DNA of 64,000 bases from VYFG01 sp965204165 (GCA_965204165.1 OZ241969.1:4030001-4094000), one strand, 5' to 3'; numbered from the stretch's first letter, positions 52,949 to 62,804 are shown. Notes: generated by a model from the sequence alone, not told the origin. Translations and numbers: made by a program.

Positions 52949-54103
52949 TCAGATGTCTTGTCCAGCACTGACAGCCGGTCCCGGCTCGGTTTCGGCGATG
53001 ACAAGATCGACTACCTTCTGCAACGCTTCGCGGTTGTCGGCCCCATCGAGAATGGCCTGCCGGTAAACGTCCTCCTGCCGATCAGCACTGTTGCCTTCCG
53101 AGATGATGCTCGGAATCCGCGCAAGCGCCGCCTCGCACCCGAGTGCGTCCGCATCGTCACGGAGCATGTCGACCAGTTCGATCACCAGGTCCTCGACATC
53201 GATCCGGCCACCGGCTCCATTCCAGTGCGGCAAGAATGCAAATGTACCATAGCGCTGCGCCAGCCAACGCCCCTCCTCTATCGATTCCGGAGGAATCGAC
53301 TCAAGGCGTTCGCCGGATTCGAGCCTTGCGTCCAGGTGGCGGATGAGGCACGCGTAAAGTGCCGCGATTGACACGGCGTCCTCGATCCGGGGACAGATAT
53401 CGCAGATCCTGAGTTCTATGGTCGGGTAGCTGGCGGACGGCCGGATATCCCACCGCAGCTCGCTACCGTCCTCGACCGCCTCGATCGCGAGGTAGCGTTC
53501 CAGCACGGTATCGTAATCGCTGCGCGAGCGCATTGCGGGAGGGGTTCCGGTGCGCGGCAGCGCAGTAATCGCCATCTGCCGGTATGACTTGAGTCCGGTC
53601 AGACGTCCCCCGTGGAAGGGCGAGGAGCAGGAGAGCACCAGAAACACCGCCAGGTAGCCGCGCAGGGCGTGCATCACCTCGATCCTGCGGTCGTCGTCGC
53701 CGAAACCGGCATGGATGTGCATCCCGCCGATGAAGAACTGGCGTACGCTGTCCTGCATCAGGATTTCGGCGCGCTGGTAGCGCTCCTTCTCCGTCACCTT
53801 CTGGTCCTGCCAACGGGCCCAGGGGTGGGTGGAGGACGCGATGATCCTCGCACCGTGCGCCCGCGCGGCGTCGATCACGCAACGCCGCGTTTCCCTCAGA
53901 CTCTGCTCGACCTCGGCGATTGAGGCGCATACCCTGGAATTGGTCTCGACCTGCGATCGCAGGAATTCGCTGACCACCTTGTTCTCACCTGCCTGTTCGC
54001 TCGCCTGGACAAGGACCTGCTCGTCGGGCTCGGGAACCACGTCCCGTGATCCCGGGTCCACGATCATCAGCTCCTCTTCTATGCCCAGGGTGATCTCGGT
54101 CAT
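52949..54103 (-). CDS. YbdK-like carboxylate-amine ligase (GCS2 family)
   Basis: Encodes 384 residues. The opening MTEITLGIEEELMIVDP holds the ATP/metal-binding acidic residues of the glutamate-cysteine ligase 2 fold. SSTHPWARWQDQ, GMHIHAGFGDDDRRI and ELRICDICPRIEDAVSIAAL are further family segments. E. coli YbdK has weak glutamate-cysteine ligase activity; the true substrates are unknown. The start at 54103 matches the conserved N-terminus. It is followed by a TPR gene on the same strand. Confidence 0.88.
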   Translation of the reverse strand: MTEITLGIEEELMIVDPGSRDVVPEPDEQVLVQASEQAGENKVVSEFLRSQVETNSRVCASIAEVEQSLRETRRCVIDAARAHGARIIASSTHPWARWQDQKVTEKERYQRAEILMQDSVRQFFIGGMHIHAGFGDDDRRIEVMHALRGYLAVFLVLSCSSPFHGGRLTGLKSYRQMAITALPRTGTPPAMRSRSDYDTVLERYLAIEAVEDGSELRWDIRPSASYPTIELRICDICPRIEDAVSIAALYACLIRHLDARLESGERLESIPPESIEEGRWLAQRYGTFAFLPHWNGAGGRIDVEDLVIELVDMLRDDADALGCEAALARIPSIISEGNSADRQEDVYRQAILDGADNREALQKVVDLVIAETEPGPAVSAGQDI

Positions 54104-54442
54104 CTCGCTGTCAGCACCTTGGGTCCACCACTCTCGGGGAAACGGGGATGCGGCCGGGGTTACGGCCAGCGGCCCGGGAAACCTCACGCATGGCGAAGCC
54201 ACGACGCCAGAGTAGGCCGTGGAGTACTTTCCGTATGGTATCGCCCTTCATCTCAGCCGTTACGGAGAATGCCTGGAATAGTTGGAATTACCGTCAAAAC
54301 CCTGAGGGTCATCTTATACCGACGCGGCCTCTTCCGCCATAAACAACCATAAATGGAACCTGATGGCCGGATCCCTGATGCCATAGGGATTTTGATGATA
54401 GTGGACAGGGACGGTGTTTTCGGCAACGGACCGCCCGTAATT

Positions 54443-55216
54443 TCAGCTCTCCGGGTTCCCCTCCATCCGAAGCCTGACGCCTGCCAGGTCTTCGGCGGTG
54501 TCCACACCGGCAGGAGGCGCCTCGACGGCCAATGCACAGGCAATGCACTCCCCATGCCAGAGAACCCGTAATTGTTCCAGTCGCTCCTTGCGTTCCAGCG
54601 GACAGGGTCCACGGCCGGAGAACGTGCGCAGATAGCCACAGCGGTAGGCATAGATGCCCAGGTGCCTGAGGGCATGTTGCCAGGCTTCCCCCGAAAGGTC
54701 GGAGGAATCCCGGGAGCAGTTCCAGGGCACCGGGGCCCGGCTGAAATAGACGGCCCTGTCATCATCTCCCAGCACCACTTTCACGGCGGAGGAATCGGCA
54801 AATTCACCGGCACCGGTGAATGGCGTGCACAGTGTCGCCATGGCCGCGTCTTCCCGCACCACCAGCAACTCGGCGACCTGGCGAATCAGGGACGGGGGCA
54901 TCTGCGGCTCGTCCCCCTGTACATTCACCACCACCTCGTCGTCCGCCAGGCCAAGCACGCTACAGGCCTCGGCGATACGATCGCTGCCGGAAGCGTGATC
55001 CTTCCCGGTCATGACGGCAACACCCCCGGCATCCTGCACGGCAGACTCGATGCGCCGGTCGTCGGTGGCCACGGTCACACTCGCCGCACCACTGGCGAGG
55101 GCGGCCTCGTAGACATGCTGGATCATGGGCTTGCCGGCGATGTCCAGCAATGGTTTCCCCGGCAGGCGCGTGGAAGCATAACGGGCAGGGATGACGACGT
55201 GAAAGCGCGTGTTCAT
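54443..55216 (-). CDS. kdsB: 3-deoxy-manno-octulosonate cytidylyltransferase
   Basis: Encodes 257 residues. The nucleotide-binding motif is VVIPARYASTRLPGKPLLDI, followed by MTGKDHASGSDRIAE and NVQGDEPQMPPSLIRQV, all KdsB markers. It couples KDO to CMP for lipopolysaccharide inner core synthesis. It overlaps lpxK by four bases, the expected lpxK-kdsB order. Confidence 0.95.
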   Translation of the reverse strand: MNTRFHVVIPARYASTRLPGKPLLDIAGKPMIQHVYEAALASGAASVTVATDDRRIESAVQDAGGVAVMTGKDHASGSDRIAEACSVLGLADDEVVVNVQGDEPQMPPSLIRQVAELLVVREDAAMATLCTPFTGAGEFADSSAVKVVLGDDDRAVYFSRAPVPWNCSRDSSDLSGEAWQHALRHLGIYAYRCGYLRTFSGRGPCPLERKERLEQLRVLWHGECIACALAVEAPPAGVDTAEDLAGVRLRMEGNPES

Positions 55217-56247
55217 GGTTCCGGGGTCCCGGGCGCGGACCCAAGGTCCAGGTGACGTTGTACGGCGGCGAAGAACCCCGGGGAGATTCGTGCTGACACC
55301 GGCACGCAGAAAACATCCCCGGCTATCTCCAGGTGATCGCACTTGACCGCGTCCTTTTCGGTCATCAGGATCACGCTGTCGTCGCCGGCAAATCCAAAAT
55401 CGCTTTCCGTGAAATTATGGTGATCCGGAAATGCATGCCGCACCACGGCCAGGCCCGCGTCCTCGAGGTGCCGAAAGAACCGCTCCGGATTGCCGATCCC
55501 CGCCACGGCGTGGACGGGGTCTCCCGCAAGACCCGCCAGGGGCAGTTTGCGGACCCGGTCGCGCAACGAGTGCGCCTCGGCCCCCTCCATGGCCATGCCG
55601 AACTCCTGGTCCTTGTCCATCGCCCCGGCACCGTTGAACACCCTGATGTCCGCACGCCGCAACATGGATTTCGGCTCCCGCAGGGGCCCTGCCGGCAGGC
55701 ACCAGCCGTTGCCGAAGCCGCGCATGGTGTCGACCACCACGATATCCAGGTCCCGGTGAAGCCGGTGATGCTGCAGGCCGTCATCGCTGATGATGAGGTT
55801 GCAGCCATCGCGGTCCACCAGATGTCTCGCGGCGGCTACCCTGTCGGCACAAACCGCCACGGGAACCCCGCTGTGCCGCTGCAGCAGCAGGGCCTCGTCG
55901 CCCACGGTGGCGGGAGTATCGGAACCGGTGACTCCGTGGGGTACGGCCGAAGTCCTGCCTCCGTATCCCCGGCTGACGATACCGGGCCGGCAGCCTATCG
56001 AACGGAAATGGACAGCCAGCGCGATGACAAGGGGCGTCTTGCCGGTCCCCCCCACCGTCAAGTTGCCGACCACGAGCACCGGCACGCCAACGCGTTCCGG
56101 CCGGCGCAGCCCGATCCGCCAGGACAGGCGGACCAGTACCGCCAGGGCACAGTACAACCACGACAGGGGCAGCAGCAACCGGTTGACGATGCGCGGTTGA
56201 TGCCAGCCAAGTTCGATGCGCCGGAGTATGTCGGTCGAATGCTTCAA
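55213..56247 (-). CDS. lpxK: tetraacyldisaccharide 4'-kinase
   Basis: Encodes 344 residues from the TTG at 56247. The membrane-associated start RLLLPLSWLYCALAVLVRLS is followed by the P-loop VVGNLTVGGTGKTP, DDGLQHHRLHRDLDIVVVD and a later MTEKDAVKCDH, all LpxK features. It adds the 4'-phosphate to lipid A precursors at the inner membrane. No ATG lies near the conserved start, so a TTG start is proposed. msbA, the usual upstream neighbour, is absent; an MttB-type gene is there instead. Confidence 0.9.
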   Translation of the reverse strand: MKHSTDILRRIELGWHQPRIVNRLLLPLSWLYCALAVLVRLSWRIGLRRPERVGVPVLVVGNLTVGGTGKTPLVIALAVHFRSIGCRPGIVSRGYGGRTSAVPHGVTGSDTPATVGDEALLLQRHSGVPVAVCADRVAAARHLVDRDGCNLIISDDGLQHHRLHRDLDIVVVDTMRGFGNGWCLPAGPLREPKSMLRRADIRVFNGAGAMDKDQEFGMAMEGAEAHSLRDRVRKLPLAGLAGDPVHAVAGIGNPERFFRHLEDAGLAVVRHAFPDHHNFTESDFGFAGDDSVILMTEKDAVKCDHLEIAGDVFCVPVSARISPGFFAAVQRHLDLGSAPGTPEP

Positions 56248-56451
56248 GCCGATATGATTTGTCCCGCGGCGGTTCCCTGTCAACCCACGCAGCAGTGAAC
56301 CGCCAATGTCTGGGCCGCCGCCGGAGCCGCACCTCCAAGGCGGCGAATCGGTACTATCGGGGAGACGGCGCCGCTGCCGGGAGTATTCCGGGCCGGGTAC
56401 CGGACTCCGTCGTCCCGGGAGAATTCTGCAGGATTGCATGCATCGAGGACA

Positions 56452-57984
56452 TCAGTAGTTCATGTCCTCGAACTCGCTCTTCCGGCGACTGATGAATGCC
56501 ATGAGCGCCTCGTCGACGGCGGGGTCCAGCGGGGGTGCCTCGTAGTCAGCCAGCAGCTTTTTCCACAGGCCGTTGGCCCGCATGGCGGCATCCTTCGAAC
56601 CCTCCGATTCCCACTGTTCGAAGCTGTTGTTGTCGGCCACACTGGAACGGTAGAACGCGGTCATGAAATTCTCCTGGGTGTGTGCGCAGCCGAGGAAATG
56701 GGCACCGGGACCCACCTCGCGCACGGCCCCCATGGCCTGGCCGTTCTCGGACAGGTCGATCCCGTTCGCATACACCTGCATCATGCCGAGCTGGTCCGCG
56801 TCCATGACCAGTTTTTCGTAGCTGGACACGAGGCCGCCCTCCAGCCATCCCGCGGCGTGAAGGACAAAGTTGACGCCCGCATGCACCGTGGGGAGCAGGG
56901 TCTGCGCGCTTTCATGGGCCGCCTGGGCATCCGGAACCTTGGAGCCGCACAACGAGCCGCCGCTGCGGAAGGGCACGCCCAGCCGCCGGGCCAGGGCCGC
57001 GGCCCCATTGAGCACGATGGCGGGTTCCGGGGTGCCGAACGTTGGCGCCCCCGACTGCATGGACATGGAACTGGCGAACGTGCCGAAGATCACCGGTGAG
57101 CCCGGACGCACCAGTTGCGTGAACGCCATGCCGGCCATGGCTTCGGCAAGAATCTGCGTCAGCGTTCCGGCCGCGGTGACCGGCGACATGGCACCGGCCA
57201 GAATGAAGGGGGACACCACGCTGGCCTGGTTGTTGCGGGCGTAGACCTCGCAGGCGCCGAGCATGGTGTCATCGAACACCATGGGCGAGTTGGCATTGAT
57301 CAGGTTGACCAGCACCGTGTTCCGGTCGACGTAGTCCTCGCCGAACACGATCTTGCACATGTCCACGCTGTCCTGCGCCCGTTCCGGCTGGGTCACGGAT
57401 CCCATAAACGGCTTGTCGCTGTAGCGTATGTGCGAGTACACCATGTCGAAATGACGCTTGTTCACGGGCAGGTCGGTGGGCTCGCAGACGGTGCCGCCGG
57501 AGTGGTGCAGGGATGGCAGCATGTAGGCGAGCTTGACCAGGTTCCGGAAATCCTCGATGACCGCGTAGCGTCTGCCGCGGTCAAGGTCCCGTACGAAAGG
57601 CGGCCCGTACACCGGCGCGAACACGGTGTTGTTTCCGCCGATGACGACACTGCGCGCCGGATTTCGCGCCTTTTGCTCGAACACCGAAGGGGCCGAGTCC
57701 CGGATGATTCCGCGGCACATGCCCGCCGGGAAGCGTACCCTTTCCCCCTGGATATCCGCCCCGGCCTCGCGAAACAGCCTCAGTGCCGGCTCATAGCGGA
57801 AGTCGATGCCGATCTCCTGCAGGATGGTGTCGGCATTGCGCTCGATGATCTCAAGACCTTCCTCGCCGATCAGTTCATAAACCGGGATTTTCCTCGAAAT
57901 ATAGGGAACGATAACGGGGGCGGCGTTGCCGGCGGCGATGCCGCGGGCACGTCGACCGCCACGCTTGCGGGGGGGTTCGGACAT
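56452..57984 (-). CDS. MttB/MtgB-family corrinoid methyltransferase (non-pyrrolysine)
   Basis: Encodes 510 residues of the trimethylamine methyltransferase superfamily. Family segments include PVYELIGEEGLEIIERNADTI, GSVTQPERAQDSVDMC, FILAGAMSPVTAAGTLTQILAE and the final ADYEAPPLDPAVDEAL. There is no in-frame amber codon, so it belongs to the non-pyrrolysine group that includes the glycine-betaine methyltransferase MtgB; it would move a methyl group from a quaternary or tertiary amine to Co(I) of the corrinoid protein. The N-terminus is basic (PPRKRGGRRARG). The other components of the system lie beyond the divergent regulator. Confidence 0.9.
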   Translation of the reverse strand: MSEPPRKRGGRRARGIAAGNAAPVIVPYISRKIPVYELIGEEGLEIIERNADTILQEIGIDFRYEPALRLFREAGADIQGERVRFPAGMCRGIIRDSAPSVFEQKARNPARSVVIGGNNTVFAPVYGPPFVRDLDRGRRYAVIEDFRNLVKLAYMLPSLHHSGGTVCEPTDLPVNKRHFDMVYSHIRYSDKPFMGSVTQPERAQDSVDMCKIVFGEDYVDRNTVLVNLINANSPMVFDDTMLGACEVYARNNQASVVSPFILAGAMSPVTAAGTLTQILAEAMAGMAFTQLVRPGSPVIFGTFASSMSMQSGAPTFGTPEPAIVLNGAAALARRLGVPFRSGGSLCGSKVPDAQAAHESAQTLLPTVHAGVNFVLHAAGWLEGGLVSSYEKLVMDADQLGMMQVYANGIDLSENGQAMGAVREVGPGAHFLGCAHTQENFMTAFYRSSVADNNSFEQWESEGSKDAAMRANGLWKKLLADYEAPPLDPAVDEALMAFISRRKSEFEDMNY

Positions 57985-58132
57985 CAGGACACTGGGAATT
58001 GTCGGAAAATCCTATCAAGTATGGGCCCAGGCCGGAACTCGCGCCAGAGCACAGCACGACCCGCTTATAACCGATTGCGCCACCCCGGCTGCTATTGGAT
58101 AATCGCCGGGTTAGGCAAGATGGCGTCCTGCA

Positions 58133-59125
58133 TTGGCGGAAACGGTTCAAATCACCGGCACATACCATACGACCCGCTACGGCTTCCTCGTCATTCCGGA
58201 ATATTCGATGATGGCGTTCGCCGCCGCCATCGATCAATTGCGAATGGCCAACCGCCTTACCGGGAAGCCGTTGTATGAATGGGTCATATTGGGGGATGAG
58301 GGAGGCACTGTCGCTGCCAGCAATCACCTCGCCATGGAAACCACTGCCATTGACGATGCCGGCAGGCTTGATGCGGTATTCGTTTGCGGCGGCGTTCACA
58401 TCGAACAGAAAACCAACCGCAACCGCAACACCTGGCTGCGTGAACAGGCCGCACGAAAGGTCGCCATCGGCGCGATCTGCACCGGCACCTACCTGGTTGC
58501 TCATGCCGGGTTACTGGACGGTTACCGGTGCACCATTCACTGGGAGAACATGGCAGGGCTGCGGGAAGAGTTCCCCCAACTGATCATCAGCCCCGATCTC
58601 TTCGAGGTCGACAACGACCGCTACACCTGCGCCGGCGGCAGTGCCGCGATGGACATGATGGTGTACCTGGTCGCACAGAAACATGGCTGGGACCTGGCGA
58701 CCCAGATCGCGGAGGAATTCCTCGTGGAGCGCATCCGTGGACAAAACGATCGCCAGCGTCTTCCGTTGAGACTGCAGCTGGGCGCCAGCCAGCCGAAGCT
58801 GGCGGACGCCGTGGCCTTCATGGAGGCCAACCTGGAGGAGCTGATCAGCCTGGACGAAATCGCTTTCCATGTGGGGTTGTCAAGACGCCAGCTTGAGCGG
58901 CTGTTCCAGAAGTACCTCCATTGCGTGCCCACCCGCTACTATATGCGCCTCAGGCTGATGCACGCGCGCCAGCTCCTGCTGCAGACCAGCATGCCCATCG
59001 TGGACATCGCCTATGCCAGCGGCTTTGTGTCCACACCGCACTTCAGCAAGTGCTACCGGGAGTTCTTCGGCATTCCGCCGCGCGAGGAGCGAAGAGCCCA
59101 CAAGCAGATGGCGACTGCCTCCTGA
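58133..59125 (+). CDS. GlxA-type AraC regulator (GbdR-like)
   Basis: Encodes 330 residues. The N-terminal DJ-1/PfpI-type sensor (YGFLVIPEYSMMAFAAAIDQL, AVFVCGGV, GAICTGTYLVAHAGLLDG, IHWENMAG) is joined to a C-terminal AraC helix-turn-helix pair (LISLDEIAFHVGLSRRQLERLF; MPIVDIAYASGFVSTPHFSKCYREFFG). GbdR, which senses glycine betaine and dimethylglycine, has this build. The most reasonable start is TTG at 58133 because the ATG at 58120 is out of frame. It is divergent from mttB and converges on the activator gene. Confidence 0.88.
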   Translation: MAETVQITGTYHTTRYGFLVIPEYSMMAFAAAIDQLRMANRLTGKPLYEWVILGDEGGTVAASNHLAMETTAIDDAGRLDAVFVCGGVHIEQKTNRNRNTWLREQAARKVAIGAICTGTYLVAHAGLLDGYRCTIHWENMAGLREEFPQLIISPDLFEVDNDRYTCAGGSAAMDMMVYLVAQKHGWDLATQIAEEFLVERIRGQNDRQRLPLRLQLGASQPKLADAVAFMEANLEELISLDEIAFHVGLSRRQLERLFQKYLHCVPTRYYMRLRLMHARQLLLQTSMPIVDIAYASGFVSTPHFSKCYREFFGIPPREERRAHKQMATAS

Positions 59126-59183
59126 AGGACCGGGTCACCCGCGCCATCCGGCGCCCGAAGCTGCAGGGAGTTCCGCTTCGCGG

Positions 59184-61202
59184 TCAGGCGTTGCGCCGGC
59201 GCCGACGCGGCCTTGACGGTCCGCCGCCTTCGGTCCCCGTGGTTTCCGGTGACGGCAGTTCCACCGCCAGCGCCAGGTTGTGGAACGGGGCCGTCTTGTG
59301 CGGGATGGCCAACGCGTCGATGAAGTGCTCCTGGAATTTCGGCTCCACGGCGGTTTCCACTTTCTGGATCCGTCGCACCACATCCTCGATCTCGGTTCTG
59401 GCGTCGATATCGAGCAATGCGATGGTGGCACCCGTTCCCGCGGCATTGCCCGCGGAACTGACATGTTCCAGGGGACAGTCGGGAATCATGCCGAGCACCA
59501 TGGCGTACTTCGTATCGATATGCGAACCGAAGGCGCCGGCCAGCCGGATGCGTTCGATCTGTCCAGTGCCAAGCTTGTCCATCAGCAATGCGCAGCCCGC
59601 GTGGAGCGCCGCCTTGGCGAGCTGGATGGCGCGGACATCGTTCTGGGTGATCACGATCCGCAGGTCGCCCTGGTCATGCAGCACGTAGCTGAACGTCTTT
59701 TCCTGGGGTACGATGCGCCGGCTCTGCCGTGCCAGCTCCCCGCGGATAATGCCATCCGGGCGGATGATCCCGGCCAGGTACATTTCCGCGATTACCTCGA
59801 TGATGCCGGAGCCGCAGATACCCGTGACACCCCCGCTCCCGACGGCATCGTCGAAACCTGGCTCGTCGGACCAGGTTTCCGAGCCGATGACCCGGAACCT
59901 CGGCTCCAGGGTGTTCCGGTCGATACGCACCCGCTCAATGGCGCCGGGCGCAGCGCGCTGCCCGCCGCTGATCTGGGCGCCCTCGAACGCCGGGCCGGTC
60001 GGACTGGATGCCGCCACCATGCGGCGGTGATTGCCGAGAACGATCTCGGCATTGGTACCCACATCCACCACCAGGGTCATTTCGCTGCGCTCGTACGGCG
60101 CCTCCGAAAGGACGACCGCGGCCGCATCGGCGCCGACATGTCCGGCGATGCAGGGCAGCACGTAGACGCGGGCACTCGGGTTGATGTCGAGATCAATCTC
60201 CGAGGCGCGGGCATCCAGGGCCTGGTCCGTGGCCAGGGCAAAGGGCGCGCCACCCAGTTCCACCGGACTGATGCCGAGCAGCAGATGATGCATCACCGGG
60301 TTGCCCACCAGGGTCATGTCCACGATGTCGGACATCTCCACCCCCTCTTGCCCGGCCAGCTCCTCCACCAGCTCCTGGAGCGCCTCGCGGACCGCCCGGG
60401 TCATGTCCCTTTCTCCGCCCGGATTCATCATGGCGTAGGACACCCGGCTCATGAGATCCTCGCCGAAGCGGATCTGGGGATTCATCCGGCCCGCCGAGGC
60501 CGTGACCTGTCCCGTGGTGAGATCGCACAGATGGGCGGCGATGGTGGTGGATCCGACGTCCACGGCAATGCCGAATATGCGGTCCTTCAGTCCGGGCCAC
60601 AGGCCGACAATCCGGTTGCCGTGGTGTACCGCTGCAGTGACACACCACGCGCCTTCCCTCAGGGTTGCCTGCAGTTTCCCGAGTATCTGGGCGTCACAGG
60701 TGAGCCCCGTCAGTCCCCATTCGAACTCCAGTGCGTCCTCGAGCCTCTGCAGGTCGCCGCTGGGTTCGTGCATGTTCGGCTCGGGCACTTCGATATAGTG
60801 GAGCTTGACCGCCGGATTCAGGTTGATGCTGTGCACTTCGGCGCGTTTGCGCACCACCTGGCGGTGGGCCTGGCTCTCCGGAGGCACGTCGACCACTACA
60901 TCGCCCTTAAGCAGGGCCTGGCAGCCGAGGCGCCGGGTCGGCGGGGTTCCGGACTTGAAGAACTCCAGTTCACTGGAGGAGTGGGGGCTAAGGTGCTCGG
61001 CGAGGGAATGGATGCCGAACTTGGCGAACTCACCGATACTCAGGTCGATCTGGCAACGGTCGCAGATTCCGCGGCCGCCACAGACCGTATCGAGGTCGAC
61101 GCCCAGCATTCTTGCCGCATCCAGCACCGACTTTCCACGGGGAATCTTGCCCCGCTTGCCGGAAGGGGTAAACACGACCTGTACGGACTGGCTGTCGTTC
61201 AT
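59184..61202 (-). CDS. RACo-type reductive activator of corrinoid proteins
   Basis: Encodes 672 residues. The N-terminal [2Fe-2S] domain has Cys residues in VCGGRGICDRC and GCQALLKG; the middle and C-terminal ASKHA-fold ATPase (DUF4445) shows GIAVDVGSTTIAAHL, LVVDVGTNAEIVLG and RIRLAGAFGSHID. It uses ATP and an electron donor to reduce Co(II) back to Co(I) when the corrinoid protein is accidentally oxidised. The last residues (SRPRRRRRNA) form a strongly basic tail not expected in the family. It lies about 350 bases after the folate methyltransferase gene on the same strand. Confidence 0.9.
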   Translation of the reverse strand: MNDSQSVQVVFTPSGKRGKIPRGKSVLDAARMLGVDLDTVCGGRGICDRCQIDLSIGEFAKFGIHSLAEHLSPHSSSELEFFKSGTPPTRRLGCQALLKGDVVVDVPPESQAHRQVVRKRAEVHSINLNPAVKLHYIEVPEPNMHEPSGDLQRLEDALEFEWGLTGLTCDAQILGKLQATLREGAWCVTAAVHHGNRIVGLWPGLKDRIFGIAVDVGSTTIAAHLCDLTTGQVTASAGRMNPQIRFGEDLMSRVSYAMMNPGGERDMTRAVREALQELVEELAGQEGVEMSDIVDMTLVGNPVMHHLLLGISPVELGGAPFALATDQALDARASEIDLDINPSARVYVLPCIAGHVGADAAAVVLSEAPYERSEMTLVVDVGTNAEIVLGNHRRMVAASSPTGPAFEGAQISGGQRAAPGAIERVRIDRNTLEPRFRVIGSETWSDEPGFDDAVGSGGVTGICGSGIIEVIAEMYLAGIIRPDGIIRGELARQSRRIVPQEKTFSYVLHDQGDLRIVITQNDVRAIQLAKAALHAGCALLMDKLGTGQIERIRLAGAFGSHIDTKYAMVLGMIPDCPLEHVSSAGNAAGTGATIALLDIDARTEIEDVVRRIQKVETAVEPKFQEHFIDALAIPHKTAPFHNLALAVELPSPETTGTEGGGPSRPRRRRRNA

Positions 61203-61551
61203 CCTCTGGATTCCCCGGAGTCAGCATGTGGACGCGGGCAAGGTGCGGCGGGCGCCCGGATTCCCGAAAAAGCGTTCCCGACGGCGGCGAAGCCCGCATG
61301 TTCGTTCAGTCTGTCCGCCATCGTGTTGATCGTGCGCCGTTACCGGCCCCGCCGGAAATGGACCCAGCCCCAACGGCCGGCGAACCACCGCCTGGCCACC
61401 AACGGGGAATCGTACCAGATCAGCGCATCACTGTTCAGAAGCCCGGTTCCCTGCCGGGCAGCCGCATTGGTCGCAGGTGACGCGGAATGGATCGCGACCG
61501 CGGCAGTGCACACCGCCGTGCAGGCCCGTCCCGGTCAGCGTGCCACCACCC
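61203..61551 (-). other. gap between folate methyltransferase and activator genes
   Basis: About 350 bases. A minus-strand frame at roughly 61345-61510 would give a ~55-residue peptide with GTG start ending in FRRGR, but it has no known family and no clear ribosome site. I see no terminator. The gap may hold an internal promoter. Confidence 0.3.
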
Positions 61552-62457
61552 TCAGGCGCGGCGTCTCCGCCGCCGGCCACCACGGCCTTCCGCAGGCGAA
61601 TCCCCCTCCGGAACAGGCTGGCGGTATCTCTTCAGCCACCTGGAGCAGTTGTTGTCGTGACCCATGACCACGTTGGCCGCCATGATGCCCTGCATGACCT
61701 CTTCATGCAGTGGATTGGTGATCGCCGAGGTCATGCCCGCGCCGATGGCCATGCTGAGAAAATGCGCGTCCATGCCCTTGCGGTTCGGAATGCCGAAACT
61801 GAAATTGGACGCGCCGCAGGTGGTATTCACCCGGAGTTCCTCCCGCAGCCGCTTGACCAGGTGAACAACCTGCCTGCCTGCGCTGTTGACCGCACCCACG
61901 GGCATGACCAGCGGATCGACCACGATGTCGCTGTAGTGAATGCCATGGTCCGCCGCGCGCTCGACGATCTTCTTCGCCACGTCAAAGCGCTCGTCCGGGT
62001 TCTCTGAAATGCCGGCTTCATCGTTGGATATGGCCACCACGGCACAGCCGTATTTCCTGACCAGGGGCAGGACGGCCTCTAGCCGATCGTCTTCGCCGGT
62101 CACCGAATTGAGCAGGGGCTTGCCCTGGTATACCTCGAGCCCGGCTTCCAGGGCGGCGACGATGGAAGAATCGATGGACAGGGGTACCGCGGTAATGGAC
62201 TGCACCAGCTGGATCGCTTCCGCAAGAATTCTCGGTTCATCCGCCAGGGGAATGCCGGCGTTCACATCCAGCACGGAGGCCCCTGCGGCCACCTGGGAGA
62301 GGGCATCCGTCTCCACCCTGCTGTAGTCCCCGTTCTTCATTTCCTCGGCCAGGATCTTGCGGCCCGTGGGATTGATCCTCTCACCGATGATCACGAAGGG
62401 CCGGTCAAAGCCGATCTTGACCTCGCTGGTGGCTGAACTGATAACGGTCTCTGTCAT
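61552..62457 (-). CDS. methyl-corrinoid:tetrahydrofolate methyltransferase (DHPS/AcsE-like)
   Basis: Encodes 301 residues of the pterin-binding TIM-barrel fold. GERINPTGRKILAEEM, VLDVNAGIP, VPLSIDSS and GASNFSFGIPNRKGMD are the folate-binding motifs of AcsE/MtrH-like methyltransferases rather than of dihydropteroate synthase. It takes the methyl from the corrinoid protein and makes methyl-tetrahydrofolate. The C-terminus (GGRRRRRRA) is an arginine-rich tail outside the barrel, similar to that of the activator. Confidence 0.9.
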   Translation of the reverse strand: MTETVISSATSEVKIGFDRPFVIIGERINPTGRKILAEEMKNGDYSRVETDALSQVAAGASVLDVNAGIPLADEPRILAEAIQLVQSITAVPLSIDSSIVAALEAGLEVYQGKPLLNSVTGEDDRLEAVLPLVRKYGCAVVAISNDEAGISENPDERFDVAKKIVERAADHGIHYSDIVVDPLVMPVGAVNSAGRQVVHLVKRLREELRVNTTCGASNFSFGIPNRKGMDAHFLSMAIGAGMTSAITNPLHEEVMQGIMAANVVMGHDNNCSRWLKRYRQPVPEGDSPAEGRGGRRRRRRA

Positions 62458-62501
62458 GGATAACTGTATGGTTGCATTTGTTCGGCCCGGGTCGGCTCCA
62501 G

Positions 62502-62804
62502 TCAGGCGGCCGGCTCCCTGCCCTCGTTTCGGATCAGCGCCAGGAGGCGGTCCCTGTCGTATTCCGCTTCCAGGTGTTGAGCCGCTTCCCGGGCAATGGT
62601 CTCGAGATCATCGCCGCAGGGTTCGCTGACGCGCCTCCACTGCTCCAGGTAGGCGTCCGTGCCCACCATGCCCGCCCGCATGGCGGCATGGTCGATCGCC
62701 TCGGAAAAGCGACCGCTCAGTTCCACCTTGGCGCTCGTTCGCCGTTCCCTCGCCATCACTTGGGCGGGAATATCGCGCCAGTACACCGTAATCAGATTTG
62801 CCAT
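62502..62804 (-). CDS. small 'virulence factor' family protein (PF13769-like)
   Basis: Encodes 100 residues starting MANLITVYWRDIPAQVMARE, a signature of a small family misleadingly named virulence factor that recurs in gene clusters of corrinoid-dependent methylamine/betaine methyltransferases. It is basic and partly helical, with no catalytic motif I can point to. It lies between the folate methyltransferase and DUF1638 genes, 44 bases before the former. Its role is unknown. Confidence 0.75.
   Translation of the reverse strand: MANLITVYWRDIPAQVMARERRTSAKVELSGRFSEAIDHAAMRAGMVGTDAYLEQWRRVSEPCGDDLETIAREAAQHLEAEYDRDRLLALIRNEGREPAA

Noticed and set aside
56452..57984. Pyrrolysine-containing MttB
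   Set aside because: The frame is open from start to stop with sense codons only; there is no amber codon where pyrrolysine would be.
57985..58132. ATG at 58120 as the start of the GlxA-type regulator
   Set aside because: It is out of frame with the conserved sequence; the TTG at 58133 is the best in-frame choice.
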